A stretch of DNA of 64,000 bases from Citrobacter sp. Marseille-Q6884 (GTDB lineage Bacteria; Pseudomonadota; Gammaproteobacteria; Enterobacterales; Enterobacteriaceae). The notes under the pieces are model-generated. The model saw nothing but the letters and a program-made list of their open reading frames with translations. It made no database searches and was not told the origin of the DNA. Positions 1 to 9,089 of the stretch are shown piece after piece (positions within the stretch are counted from its first letter, which is position 1; each line of letters opens with the position of its first letter). A program made the translations under genes and the position numbers. Location of the stretch: NCBI RefSeq assembly GCF_945906775.1, contig NZ_CAMDRE010000003.1:62001-126000 (forward strand), written 5' to 3'.

Positions 1-711
1 GCCCGATTATCCCTGGATAGCGCCCTGCCGGATCGCACCACCATCATGAATTTCCGCCACCTGCTCGAGCAGCATCAACTGGCCCGTCAATTGTTCAAGA
101 CCATCAATCGCTGGCTGGCCGAAGCAGGCGTCATGATGACCCAAGGCACTTTGGTGGATGCCACCATCATTGAGGCACCCAGCTCTACCAAGAACAAAGA
201 GCAGCAACGCGATCCGGAGATGCATCAGACCAAGAAAGGCAATCAGTGGCACTTTGGCATGAAGGCCCACATTGGTGTCGATGCCAAGAGTGGCCTGACC
301 CACAGCCTGGTCACCACCGCGGCCAACGAGCATGACCTCAATCAGCTGGGTAATCTGCTTCATGGAGAGGAGCAATTTGTCTCAGCCGATGCCGGCTACC
401 AAGGAGCGCCACAGCGCGAGGAGCTGGCCGAGGTGGATGTGGACTGGCTGATCGCCGAGCGTCCCGGCAAGGTAAAAACCTTGAAGCAGCATCCGCGCAA
501 GAACAAAACGGCCATCAACATCGAATACATGAAAGCCAGCATCCGTGCCAGGGTGGAGCACCCGTTTCGCATCATCAAGCGGCAGTTCGGCTTCGTGAAA
601 GCCAGATACAAAGGGCTGCTGAAAAACGATAACCAACTGGCGATGTTATTCACCCTGGCCAACCTGTTTCGGGTGGACCAAATGATACGTCAGTGGGAGA
701 GATCTCAGTAA
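1..711 (+). CDS. IS5-family transposase, N-terminus outside window
   Basis: The frame is open from base 1, and the ATG at 46 is internal to the protein: the residues before it (ending DRTTI) continue the known IS5 transposase. It is a DDE transposase of the Transposase_11 fold, responsible for cut-and-paste of its own element. The visible part has the THSLVTTAANEHD segment, the SADAGYQG block around the second catalytic Asp, and the C-terminal HPFRIIKRQFG segment typical of the family. It differs from E. coli InsH at only a few remembered positions. Nothing suggests inactivation in the visible part. Confidence 0.92.
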   Translation, partial: ARLSLDSALPDRTTIMNFRHLLEQHQLARQLFKTINRWLAEAGVMMTQGTLVDATIIEAPSSTKNKEQQRDPEMHQTKKGNQWHFGMKAHIGVDAKSGLTHSLVTTAANEHDLNQLGNLLHGEEQFVSADAGYQGAPQREELAEVDVDWLIAERPGKVKTLKQHPRKNKTAINIEYMKASIRARVEHPFRIIKRQFGFVKARYKGLLKNDNQLAMLFTLANLFRVDQMIRQWERSQ

Positions 712-858
712 AAACCGGAAATAACGCCAGAAATGGTGGAAAAAATAGCCTAAATAGGCTGATTCGATGTGTTTGCGGGAAAAAAATCGGCCCAGATCCG
801 CGAAATTTTAATCAGCGAGTCAGCTTGGGAAGAAATGACCTGCTTATTCGCACCTTCC
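1..858 (+). mobile_element. IS5-group insertion sequence, right part
   Basis: The element enters from the left window edge and ends in the 16-bp terminal repeat CTTATTCGCACCTTCC at 843-858. It carries an IS5-type transposase gene that stops about 130 bp before this end, which is the usual layout for the group. The left end lies outside the window, so completeness and target duplication cannot be judged. Sequence recall points to IS5 or a close relative such as ISKpn26. Confidence 0.9.
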
Positions 859-1292
859 CTGTCATCGGCGGCGGTACGCTGGCTACCGTGAGCACCTACA
901 CACTCAGCTGCCTGATGAGCGCCGCTCTGGAGTTACCGCGTTGCTGCATTGTGATTGCCAACCTATCCGGCAGCTATGTGGCTCAGACCAAGGCAATTGC
1001 CGAAGCAATCTCTAACCTCCAGCAAGAAGCCAGTCGCCAAGCGAGCACCATCACCCCCGTGCAGTTGGCGGGTACCTGTTCATCCCTGGCGCCTCTCCGC
1101 CTTGATGCTGGCAGATTCAGTCTGGCCTCGCGGTTCGACCTACCGAAATATCGGCGGTTACATTGTCCCCAGAGCTTCAGACCCGGCTGTTACCGGCCAC
1201 GCCTGTCTGGGTAGGGAACGAGTGGTGGAACAGTCGGTTCCGTCGGGCGTTAACCTGCGGAACAGAAACCCATGCGACTTTCAGGTCGCACT
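859..1292. other. Unassigned segment between two IS5-family elements
   Basis: About 430 bp separate the right end of the first IS from the broken end of the second. A plus-strand frame is open here up to 1214 and reads like a real protein fragment (for example AIAEAISNLQQEASRQ), but it has no start of its own and is cut on both sides. I do not recognise the family. It is best read as a remnant of a gene disrupted by the IS. Confidence 0.35.
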
Positions 1293-1812
1293 GCCGAAAT
1301 AATACTGGTTTCCCTTCTTGGTCTGGTGCATTTCCGGGTCGCGCTTGCCGTCCTTGTTCTTGGTCGAACTGGGCGCATTGATCAGCGTTGCATCGACGAT
1401 GGTGCCCTGGCGCAGCGACAGGCCGCGGTCGCCCAGAGCCATTGATGACAGCGAGGATGCCGGCCGCCAGCTCGTGTTTCTCCAGCAAGCGGCGGAAGTT
1501 GAGAATGGTGGTTTCGTCGGGGATGCGCTCCAGGTTCAGCCCGGCAAACTGGCGCAGGATCGTGGTTTCGTACAGCGCTTCCTCCATCGCTGGATCGCTG
1601 TAGCCGAACCAGTTCTGCAGCAGATGCACACGCAGCATCGCCATCAACGGGTAGGCCGGACGGCCACCTTCACCCTTCGGATAATGTGGCTCGATCAAAG
1701 CAATCAAGCCCTTCCACGGCACCACCCGATCCATCTCGATCAGGAACAACTCCTTGCGGGTTTGCTTGCGCTTGCCAGCGTACTCGGCGTCGGCGAAGGT
1801 CATCTGCTTCAT
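1293..1812 (-). pseudogene. IS5-family transposase, frameshifted and truncated
   Basis: The reading starts with MKQMTFADAEYAGKRKQTRK at 1812 and follows the IS5-family N-terminal domain for about 125 residues. The frame is then lost near 1437-1440. The expected GDRGLSLRQGTIVDAT continuation sits in another frame, consistent with a small deletion. The C-terminal half, with most of the DDE core, is missing because the element is cut at about 1293. It cannot encode a working transposase. The second copy at 6667 is identical over the shared N-terminus, so the two copies probably derive from one composite structure. Confidence 0.85.
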
Positions 1813-1876
1813 CGGGAAACTCGGTGGGTGGGGGCGCGGTATTTTGCCAAATCAGAAAGTCTTTTTCAGAGTTTCC
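1293..1876 (-). mobile_element. Truncated IS5-family element, left copy flanking the phosphite cassette
   Basis: The left terminal end of this element is at 1876, next to a CTAG tetranucleotide at 1877-1880, and the same end sequence recurs in opposite orientation from 6603. The element reads away from the phosphite genes. It breaks off near 1293, inside the transposase just after its YYFG motif, where unrelated sequence begins. Confidence 0.8.
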
Positions 1877-1919
1877 CTAGGCTGACAAGCCAAGCGCTGG
1901 ATCGCAACCATCCATCACC

Positions 1920-2789
1920 TTATCCAGCTAGATCTGCCTCCTCCAATAAGTGCCGCACAAATCCCGGCGGGTGCAGATTTCCGGGAGGTTTGCGCCAGAT
2001 CAGTTGGAGACGCTTTTCAAGCCCCGGGATGGGAAGAGCTACCAGCGCGCCACTGCGAACTTCGTCTTGTACTGCGGAAGCCATCACCAACGACACGCCG
2101 AGTCCCGCCCTCACTGCTTGTTTGACTGCCTCGGTGCTGCCTAGCTGCATACCGCTGCGAGGCACGCCCAGTTCGCCAAAGTATTCGGTCAGAAGCCGTC
2201 CGGTACCGCTACCCGGTTCACCTCCCAGCATCGGCAGGTCCACCAGACGATCACGTTCTATGCACCCTGCTTCAGCCAGCGCATGGTCGGGGCTGACGAT
2301 AAGCACCAGCGGCTCGACCCGCCAGAGGCGGTGTTCGAAGTCGGGGTGAGGTAGCCACCATTCCATGATCGCGGCGTCGAGCTGGCCCGCCAGTAGCTGG
2401 TCGGCCACATCCGGGTTGGCGGCGATGCGCAGATCCACCTCGCCCCTCTCATTTGCGGTCGTCAGATAGTTGCGCACGAATGGCTGGAGAAGGTAGGTGC
2501 CGATGTTGGTGCTGGCCCCGACGCGCTCACGATTGCCATGCAGGGCTTCTAGCGCCCGGGCGTGCATGTCGAGCAAGGCGGTCGCATGCGGCATGAAGGC
2601 CAGCGCCCGTGTGGTAGGCTGGCAGCCGCTACGACTGCGCTGCACCAGCGTTACGCCGACCTGCTCTTCAAGCTTCTGCAAGTGCTGCGACACCGTCGGC
2701 TGGGCCAGCCCCAACGCCCTCGCCGCGCTCTGAAAACTGCCTGTTTGAACGATCGCTACCAGGCTCTTCAGCCAGACCGGATTCAACAT
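1920..2789 (-). CDS. ptxE: LysR-family regulator of the phosphite operon (PtxE-like)
   Basis: This LysR-type transcriptional regulator has an N-terminal winged HTH (about residues 1-60, with AARALGLAQPTVSQHLQKLE) followed by a periplasmic-binding-protein-like effector domain. I chose the ATG at 2789 because it gives the normal LysR length of about 290 residues. The frame extends upstream to 2876, but that part overlaps the end of ptxD. The gene directly follows ptxD on the same strand and overlaps its last bases, as in the ptxABCDE cluster of Pseudomonas stutzeri, so it is named by context. In that cluster the regulator's effector and role are not firmly settled. Confidence 0.85.
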   Translation of the reverse strand: MLNPVWLKSLVAIVQTGSFQSAARALGLAQPTVSQHLQKLEEQVGVTLVQRSRSGCQPTTRALAFMPHATALLDMHARALEALHGNRERVGASTNIGTYLLQPFVRNYLTTANERGEVDLRIAANPDVADQLLAGQLDAAIMEWWLPHPDFEHRLWRVEPLVLIVSPDHALAEAGCIERDRLVDLPMLGGEPGSGTGRLLTEYFGELGVPRSGMQLGSTEAVKQAVRAGLGVSLVMASAVQDEVRSGALVALPIPGLEKRLQLIWRKPPGNLHPPGFVRHLLEEADLAG

Positions 2790-3793
2790 GCGGCAGGCTC
2801 GGCCTTGGGCAGACGGTTCGCAGCGTTGATTGGGCGCGCACCTGCCAATACCTGGATGATGTTCTGCGCTGCACAACGTTCAATCTCCAGGCGCACCGCG
2901 CGCACTGCCGACCCTATGTGCGGAGTGAACAGCGTATTCGGATGCGCGAGCAGCGCAGGATCGATCAGCCGCGGCCGGTCCGCGCGAGCCCAGTCTTCCA
3001 TTTCGAATACATCCGCCGCATACCCGCCGAGCTGGCCTCGCTCAAGCGCCGCGAGCACGGCGGCTTCATCCACTACCGAACCACGACAGGGGTTTACAAG
3101 CAGAGCGCCCGGCCGTACGAGGGCAAGCAGCTCGGCGTTGACCAGATGCTGGGTATCGGCATTCAAGGGAAGCGCCAGCAGGATGAAGTCCGAGCTGGCG
3201 AAGAGTTCGCTGCACGCCACCTGGCGCAGGCCGAGCCGTTGCTCGGTTTGTGTATCCAGAGCCTTCGCCTCGTGGTACTGCAGGGTCGCGCCCCATCCCT
3301 GCAAGCGCTCAGCCATGGCCAGTCCGATGGCGCCCATGCCAAGGATGCCGACCGTAGCGTTATCCAGCCCCGTGCCGTAGAACTGTGGTTGCCAGCCCTG
3401 GAACTCGCCAGAGCGGACGAACGCATCTGCTGCCCGCAGATGCCGCCCCAGCCCCACCGCCAGTCCGATCGCCAGCTCGGCAGTCGGGACCGTCAACAGA
3501 TCAGGCACGAAGGTCAGCCAGACCCCGCGGGCAGTACAGGCGTCCACATCGAAATTGTCGAAGCCCTTGAGCGCGCAGCCGACTACACGCAGCTCAGGGC
3601 AGGCTTGAAGAAAGTCTGCATCGACCCGATCGGGCATGAACGCCATCATCGCCTGAGCATCGCGACAGCGGCGCAGAATTTCCTCGCGCGTCAGCGTGCT
3701 GTCGGTCTGGTTGGTCACCAGCTCGCAATGTGGCGCCAGCAGTTGCAGGATCTCATCGTGTACTCGGTGAGTTATAACGAGTTTCGGCAGCAT
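2783..3793 (-). CDS. ptxD: Phosphite dehydrogenase, NAD-dependent
   Basis: This cytoplasmic D-2-hydroxyacid dehydrogenase-type enzyme oxidises phosphite to phosphate with reduction of NAD+. The 336-residue length equals that of characterised PtxD. The Rossmann glycine motif GMGAIG is at 152-157, with E175 and A176 at the position that sets NAD preference. Lys76, Arg237, Glu266 and His292 match the known substrate-binding and catalytic residues. It sits 8 bp after ptxC, whose stop is at 3802, and is followed by the LysR gene. It is very similar to the P. stutzeri WM88 enzyme as I remember it and should be active. Confidence 0.97.
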   Translation of the reverse strand: MLPKLVITHRVHDEILQLLAPHCELVTNQTDSTLTREEILRRCRDAQAMMAFMPDRVDADFLQACPELRVVGCALKGFDNFDVDACTARGVWLTFVPDLLTVPTAELAIGLAVGLGRHLRAADAFVRSGEFQGWQPQFYGTGLDNATVGILGMGAIGLAMAERLQGWGATLQYHEAKALDTQTEQRLGLRQVACSELFASSDFILLALPLNADTQHLVNAELLALVRPGALLVNPCRGSVVDEAAVLAALERGQLGGYAADVFEMEDWARADRPRLIDPALLAHPNTLFTPHIGSAVRAVRLEIERCAAQNIIQVLAGARPINAANRLPKAEPAAC

Positions 3794-3801
3794 GTTTTGT
3801 C

Positions 3802-4641
3802 CTATTTGAAACGTTTGCGCAGCACGCCACTGAAGGCGTCTACTAGCGTGACCATGGCCAGGATGACCAGCAGGATTGCTGCAACCTCCTGGTACTGCAT
3901 GATGCGCAGCGAGCCCATGAGTTCGAAGCCGATACCGCCGGCGCCAACCATGCCCATCACGGTGGAGGCGCGAAAGTTGTATTCCCAGCGGTAGATCGCC
4001 ACGTCGGCGAACTGCGGCGTCACCTGTGGCAAAACCGCGTGCAGCAGCACTTGCATCGGCGTAGCCCCCGCCGCCCGAGCGGCTTCCACCGGCGCTTCGT
4101 CGACGTGCTCGATGGCCTCGGCGAAGAACTTGCTGACCATGCCGACCGAATGCAGACCCAGGGCAAGCACGCCCGGCAAGGCGCCGAACCCTACGGCTGC
4201 AACGAAGATGATGCCCATGATCAGCTCCGGCACCGACCGCAGGGCATTGAGCAGCACCCGGGCAACACCGAACACAAGGGGGTGCGGCGCCGTATTGCGC
4301 GCTGCAACGAAGGCCACCACCAGCGAGAACACCACTGCGATGGCCGTACCGGCGATGCTCATCGCCAAGGTGTCGATCAAGGGGCGAATCCAGCTTCGAT
4401 AGCCCGAAAAGTCTGGCGGCATGGCCTCGCCTGCCAGGGTCGCGATGGAGGGCAGCCCGTTCAGCAGCGTGGTGGCATCGAGCAGCCCCACGTACCAGCA
4501 GGCCAACAGCACCACTCCGAATACAATCGCCACCTGCCCCAGCTGGCGCCACCAACCGAGGCCGAAGCCTCGAAGGATGTGCTCGCGTTGCTCTGCAGGC
4601 AGCGCCTGCACGTCGTAATGAGTAGACATATCGGTGCTCAC
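3802..4641 (-). CDS. ptxC: Phosphite ABC transporter permease
   Basis: This integral inner-membrane permease (PhnE/PtxC type) forms the channel of the phosphite importer. Several hydrophobic segments are visible, along with the cytoplasmic EAA loop (EAARAAGATPMQVLL) that contacts the ATPase. The start is taken as GTG at 4641, overlapping the ptxB stop by a GTGA junction; an ATG four codons in (4629) is an alternative. The overlap implies translational coupling with the binding protein. The 279-residue length is normal for the family. Confidence 0.93.
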   Translation of the reverse strand: MSTDMSTHYDVQALPAEQREHILRGFGLGWWRQLGQVAIVFGVVLLACWYVGLLDATTLLNGLPSIATLAGEAMPPDFSGYRSWIRPLIDTLAMSIAGTAIAVVFSLVVAFVAARNTAPHPLVFGVARVLLNALRSVPELIMGIIFVAAVGFGALPGVLALGLHSVGMVSKFFAEAIEHVDEAPVEAARAAGATPMQVLLHAVLPQVTPQFADVAIYRWEYNFRASTVMGMVGAGGIGFELMGSLRIMQYQEVAAILLVILAMVTLVDAFSGVLRKRFK

Positions 4642-5501
4642 ATCGTGGCGAAGTCGAGGCCGAGCAGCGATCCCATTTTGCGGATCACATCGTAGTCGGC
4701 GTCGGTGATTGGCGCGAAGGCCTCGGCCTTGAAGTTGCGCAGCACTTCGGGATCGTCGATACCGACGAATACATCCCGCACCTTGGTTTTCAGCTCGGGG
4801 CTCAGGTTCGAGCGCATCGCCCAGGGGTACTGGGGGTATTCGCCGCTGTAACCAAGTACTTTCACCTTGCTCGGATCGATTAGGCCACGTTCGACTACGT
4901 GATTGAAAATTACCTCCGACAGCCCACCCGCATCGGCGTTGCCGTTCGCCACGTTGACGGCAACGGCGTCATGCGTGCCCACAAAATATTCTTCGTAGTC
5001 CCGCCCACCCGTCAAACCGGCCGTCTCAAGAAGCACGGTTTTGGGAATCAAATGGCTGGACGTCGATGCCCGGTCACCATAGGCCATCTTCTTGCCCTTA
5101 AGGTCGGCATACTCATTCACGCCTGACGCCACATTGGCGATAATCACCGAGCGATAGGTCGGCTTGCCGTCGATGACCGTGACAGCGAAGGGCTCGATGT
5201 CGCTTTTGCTTTTGGCCATGACGTAGGACAGCGGACCGAAATACGCCAGGTCGATACGGCCAAAGCGCATCGCCTCAATCATCGAGGAATAGTCGGTGGT
5301 TACGATCAGCTGCACCTTCTTGTCCAGATGCTCTTCCAGATAATCCTTCAGCGGCTGGTTACGCTTGATCAGCTCGGAGGCGTTTTCGTCCGGCAGCAGG
5401 GCAACCTTTAGCACATCCGGATCGGCATCGGCCGCTAGGGCGGACAAACTTGAAACAGCGGACAGCAAGCAAGTCAATAAGAGCGCGGATAAGCGTTTCA
5501 T
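4638..5501 (-). CDS. ptxB: Phosphite-binding periplasmic protein
   Basis: This is the substrate-binding component of the phosphite importer, in the PhnD-type family. A signal peptide is clear: MKR, a hydrophobic stretch and an ALAA cleavage region near residue 24. The mature part shows the family's DYSSMIEAMRFGRIDLAYFG block. The start overlaps the ptxA stop through an ATGA junction at 5498-5501, so the operon is translationally coupled. It acts in the periplasm and delivers phosphite (possibly also related phosphonates) to PtxC. Confidence 0.95.
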   Translation of the reverse strand: MKRLSALLLTCLLSAVSSLSALAADADPDVLKVALLPDENASELIKRNQPLKDYLEEHLDKKVQLIVTTDYSSMIEAMRFGRIDLAYFGPLSYVMAKSKSDIEPFAVTVIDGKPTYRSVIIANVASGVNEYADLKGKKMAYGDRASTSSHLIPKTVLLETAGLTGGRDYEEYFVGTHDAVAVNVANGNADAGGLSEVIFNHVVERGLIDPSKVKVLGYSGEYPQYPWAMRSNLSPELKTKVRDVFVGIDDPEVLRNFKAEAFAPITDADYDVIRKMGSLLGLDFATM

Positions 5502-6325
5502 CGGGACATCTCCAGTGAAGGTTCGAGCATGACAGGTGGTTCAGCCGGAGCATTCGCTGGCTGAGTCGTAGAGCGGCCTGCATAGATGCGCTCAAGCTGC
5601 GCATCGGTGAGTTCCGAGGGCGCGGCATCGAAAACGATCTGAGAATCGGCCAGCCCGACGACGCGATCGGCGAAGCGGCGGGCATATTCGAGTTGATGCA
5701 GCGAAACGATGGCGGTGATGCCGTCTTCCTTGCAGATGTCGCGCAGCAATCCGAGAACACGGACCGAAGTGGCCGGGTCGAGACTGGCTACCGGCTCATC
5801 GGCCAGAATGATCGCCGGCTGTTGCGCTAGCGCACGCGCGATGCCTACCCGCTGCTGCTGGCCACCGGACAGTTTGTCCACCCGGCTTAGCGCCTTGTCT
5901 GCCAGACCGACCCGAGCGAGGCAACTGAGCGCAATCTCCTGATCGGCACGCGGCAGAGGAAACAGCGAGCGGAGCGTGTTGTGAAAGGCCAGCCGACCGG
6001 TAAGCACATTAGCCAGTGCGCTTTGACGTTCGATTAGCTGGTGGTGCTGAAAGATCATGGCGGTACGCCGACGATGCTGACGCAAGGCCGAGCCGCTGCC
6101 GAGCTCACCGAGTTCGCTGGTGACACTGCCGCCAGTGGGCGTGACGAGTCGATTGAGACTACGGAGCAAGGTCGACTTGCCTGCGCCCGAGAGACCAAGC
6201 AGCACGGTGAACTCACCACGCCGAAATGCAATCGAGGTATCGCGTAGGGCTGTCACGCCGCCTGGATAGACGACGCTCAACCGGTCGACCCGCAGCACGG
6301 CGTCCTGTATTGGATGGGGCATCAT
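5498..6325 (-). CDS. ptxA: Phosphite ABC transporter ATPase
   Basis: This is the cytoplasmic ATPase of the importer. Walker A GLSGAGKST is at 44-52, the signature LSGGQQQR at 152-159 and Walker B ILADEP at 173-178, and an H-loop SLHQ follows. Length and motifs fit PhnC/PtxA. It is the first gene of the ptxABCD-LysR operon; a second ATG immediately follows the chosen one. The product should power PtxBC, and all import parts are intact. Confidence 0.95.
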   Translation of the reverse strand: MMPHPIQDAVLRVDRLSVVYPGGVTALRDTSIAFRRGEFTVLLGLSGAGKSTLLRSLNRLVTPTGGSVTSELGELGSGSALRQHRRRTAMIFQHHQLIERQSALANVLTGRLAFHNTLRSLFPLPRADQEIALSCLARVGLADKALSRVDKLSGGQQQRVGIARALAQQPAIILADEPVASLDPATSVRVLGLLRDICKEDGITAIVSLHQLEYARRFADRVVGLADSQIVFDAAPSELTDAQLERIYAGRSTTQPANAPAEPPVMLEPSLEMSR

Positions 6326-6598
6326 TTGATCACCTTTTGCAATATTGCTGGCCGCACAATTGCGGTTCGCGATGCAAAGGATAGAAATTCCTTGTTAACG
6401 CACTGTTTCTAAAGGATGACATTTCGATGAATACTTCGAATCTGCCGTAGCGGGGCGGCAAGCGAAGCCGTGGAAGAACGGGCGCAACGTAGCGTCTTTC
6501 TTCACGCGGGATACAGGAGGCTTTGATTGATACTGCTGCGGATTCGCTACAGTAACGTTGGGCCAGAACGTAATGCCATCCAAGCAAGAGAGCGCACA
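6326..6598 (-). promoter_or_regulatory. Leader and promoter region of the phosphite operon
   Basis: About 270 bp without a convincing gene lie between ptxA and the right-hand IS5-family end, and must carry the operon promoter. A single ATGTCAT half-site, as found in Pho boxes, is readable on the minus strand at 6416-6422, but I do not see the second half at the proper spacing. Regulation by PhoB is therefore only a suggestion, taken from what is known for the P. stutzeri operon. Confidence 0.4.
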
Positions 6599-6602
6599 CT
6601 AG

Positions 6603-6974
6603 GGAAACTCTGAAAAAGACTTTCTGATTTGGCAAAATACCGCGCCCCCACCCACCGAGTTTCCCGATGAAGCAGATGACCTTCGCCGACGCCGAGTACG
6701 CTGGCAAGCGCAAGCAAACCCGCAAGGAGTTGTTCCTGATCGAGATGGATCGGGTGGTGCCGTGGAAGGGCTTGATTGCTTTGATCGAGCCACATTATCC
6801 GAAGGGTGAAGGTGGCCGTCCGGCCTACCCGTTGATGGCGATGCTGCGTGTGCATCTGCTGCAGAACTGGTTCGGCTACAGCGATCCAGCGATGGAGGAA
6901 GCGCTGTACGAAACCACGATCCTGCGCCAGTTTGCCGGGCTGAACCTGGAGCGCATCCCCGACGAAACCACCAT
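6603..6974 (+). mobile_element. Truncated IS5-family element, right copy flanking the phosphite cassette
   Basis: The element starts at 6603 right after a CTAG at 6599-6602, mirroring the left copy that ends at 1876. It keeps only the N-terminal part of the transposase, up to ERIPDETTI, and is cut at about 6974 by an unrelated IS end. Together with the left copy it places the ptx genes between inverted IS ends that both read outward. Confidence 0.8.
6667..6974 (+). pseudogene. IS5-family transposase, N-terminal fragment
   Basis: About 103 residues of an IS5-family transposase are present (DUF772-like N-terminal domain with the GGRPAYPLMAMLRVHLLQNW block). The reading is intact until the junction near 6974, where it meets sequence of another element. 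The whole DDE core is missing. It is identical to the start of the transposase at 1812. Confidence 0.85.
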
Positions 6975-7128
6975 TTGTTGGCGCTGATGGAAAATTGACC
7001 CACCCTGCCGATTGAAATTTGACCCAGGGCGGATTGCTGATTTTGTTACCAGCAACTGTGGATAAGTCTACCAGCGCAGCTGCTGTTGCCCCCACTCCTT
7101 CGCTAGCCCAGTTCAGTTGTTTAAGACC
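6975..7128. mobile_element. Probable IS21-like terminal fragment
   Basis: The segment begins with TGTTGGCGC and holds two imperfect repeats, GATGGAAAATTGACCCACC (from about 6986) and GATTGAAATTTGACCCAGG (from about 7010). Tandem end repeats of this form and a TG terminus are seen in IS21-family elements. No coding part is left. The remaining sequence up to the IS26 end at 7129 is unassigned. Confidence 0.4.
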
Positions 7129-7863
7129 GGCACTGTTGCAAAGTTAGCGATGAGGCAGCCTTTTGTCTTATTCAAAGGCCTTACATTTCAAAAACTCTGC
7201 TTACCAGGCGCATTTCGCCCAGGGGATCACCATAATAAAATGCTGAGGCCTGGCCTTTGCGTAGTGCACGCATCACCTCAATACCTTTGATGGTGGCGTA
7301 AGCCGTCTTCATGGATTTAAATCCCAGCGTGGCGCCGATTATCCGTTTCAGTTTGCCATGATCGCATTCAATCACGTTGTTCCGGTACTTAATCTGTCGG
7401 TGTTCAACGTCAGACGGGCACCGGCCTTCGCGTTTGAGCAGAGCAAGCGCGCGACCATAGGCGGGCGCTTTATCCGTGTTGATGAATCGCGGGATCTGCC
7501 ACTTCTTCACGTTGTTGAGGATTTTACCCAGAAACCGGTATGCAGCTTTGCTGTTACGACGGGAGGAGAGATAAAAATCGACAGTGCGGCCCCGGCTGTC
7601 GACGGCCCGGTACAGATACGCCCAGCGGCCATTGACCTTCACGTAGGTTTCATCCATGTGCCACGGGCAAAGATCGGAAGGGTTACGCCAGTACCAGCGC
7701 AGCCGTTTTTCCATTTCAGGCGCATAACGCTGAACCCAGCGGTAAATCGTGGAGTGATCGACATTCACTCCGCGTTCAGCCAGCATCTCCTGCAGCTCAC
7801 GGTAACTGATGCCGTATTTGCAGTACCAGCGTACGGCCCACAGAATGATGTCACGCTGAAAAT
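7129..7863 (-). mobile_element. IS26, truncated at its transposase-start side
   Basis: The 14-bp terminal repeat GGCACTGTTGCAAA is at 7129-7142. The sequence follows IS26 base for base until the codons just after the transposase start, near 7863-7870, where a Tn3-type terminal repeat begins. The other IS26 end is missing, so this copy cannot move alone. It can still act as a recombination site with the two complete copies. Confidence 0.93.
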
Positions 7864-7869
7864 GGGGTC
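7181..7869 (-). pseudogene. IS26 transposase, first residues missing
   Basis: The sequence is identical to the IS26 transposase from HFQRDIIL to the end, but the first eight or so codons and the upstream end are replaced by a Tn3 terminal repeat. The catalytic DDE core is intact, and an internal ATG (7786) could start a 201-residue product, but it would lack much of the N-terminal DNA-binding domain. Confidence 0.88.
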
Positions 7870-7901
7870 CGCTTGGAAAACGGAAATTATCCTACGCTAA
7901 G
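7864..7901. repeat. Tn3-family 38-bp terminal inverted repeat
   Basis: The repeat runs from GGGGTCCGCTTGGAAAACGG to ACGCTAAG, the classical Tn3 start and finish. It directly abuts the interrupted IS26, which suggests that the transposon jumped into IS26. The end of the adjacent tnpA at 7897 overlaps it, as is usual for the family. Confidence 0.85.
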
Positions 7902-9089
7902 CCTGTTTTTTGTACATATTACTATTCACTGAGCGTAATGCGCGGTATTTACCCTGTCCCAGTTTGAGGTTCGTTCTCCAGACGTAATCCCCGCTCAGGT
8001 TGATATGTTCCCATCCCAGTGGTGACAGATGGGTAATCAGTTGCTCATTAATCGGGATCCCTTTTCGTCTCAAAGAATCTATCGCTCTTTCTATATATAC
8101 CGTATTCCACAGTGAGATCGCCGCAGTCAGCAACGTCAGACCGCTGGCTCGATAGCTCTGATTCTCCAGCCCCCGATCTCTGATTTCACCCAGCCGATGC
8201 ATAAAGACCGCTCGCGCAAGGGCATTGCGAGCCTCACCTTTATTCAGCCCCGCCTGTACGCGTCGACGCAGTAAAGGATCCCTGAACCAGTCCAGCATAA
8301 ACAATGACCTTTCGATGCGGCCAATCTCTCTCAGCGCCTTTGCCAGACCATTCTGCTTCGGATAGCTTGCCAGCTTTTTCATCATCAGTGATGCTGTTAC
8401 CGTTCCCTGCTTTATAGAACTTGCCAGACGCAGCACCTCATGCCAGTGGGTTTCAATTTCCTTTAGATTCAGGCTGGTTGTCGAGATGATTGACTGAAGC
8501 CCCTGATACAACTCAGCTTTTCCATGAATAAACAGCCGTTTGTCATGAAGATCCCGGATCCTTGGCGCAAAAGCGAATCCGAGCAGATGCATTAGCGCAA
8601 AAACATGCTCAGTGAAACCTGCTGTGTCGGTGTAATGCTCTGTAATTTCCAGATCAGTTTCGTGGTACAGCAGACCATCAAGTACGTGTGTTGAATCCCG
8701 CACGCGGCTGATAACTTTGGTGTAAAACGGGCTGTATTGGTCCGAAATATGCGTATAAATCTGCACGCTTGGATCCTGACCGTATTTAAGATTGACCTGA
8801 CCAGCATAACGCCCGTGACTCCCCACCCGAAAGTTCTGTCCATCAGACGATGACGTTGTTCCATCGCCCCAGAATGCCGCCAGAGGGCTTTTTTTCTGGG
8901 CATTGACCAACTCGGCCAGCGCAGCTGAATAGGTTTCATCCCTGATGTACCAGGCCTGAATGCCCTCGAGTGACGATTTGGTCGTTCCCGGACAGGATTC
9001 GGCCATTTTTGTCAGTCCAAGGTTGATACCATCGGCCAGGATGGTGGTCAGTAACAACTTTCTGTCTTTAGGTCTGACGTGATTGTTTT
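7897..9089 (-). pseudogene. tnpA: Tn3-family transposase, C-terminal fragment (first copy)
   Basis: The reading holds about 397 residues of a Tn3-type DDE transposase ending YKKQA. The first catalytic Asp block (WGDGT with SSDGQ), the second (TDTAGF) and the Glu block (LNKGEARNALARAVF) are all present. The N-terminal half is missing because IS26 abuts at 9090. It resembles Tn5403-type transposases by memory. It is inactive as it stands, since the N-terminal terminal-repeat-binding region is gone. Confidence 0.88.

Noticed and set aside
6667..6987. Functional short transposase in the right IS5-family copy
   Set aside because: The frame ends in foreign sequence (CWR) and lacks the whole catalytic core.
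7358..7900. Long plus-strand frames opposite the IS26 transposase (here and in the other copies)
   Set aside because: They are antisense shadows of the IS26 transposase gene and occur identically at every copy.
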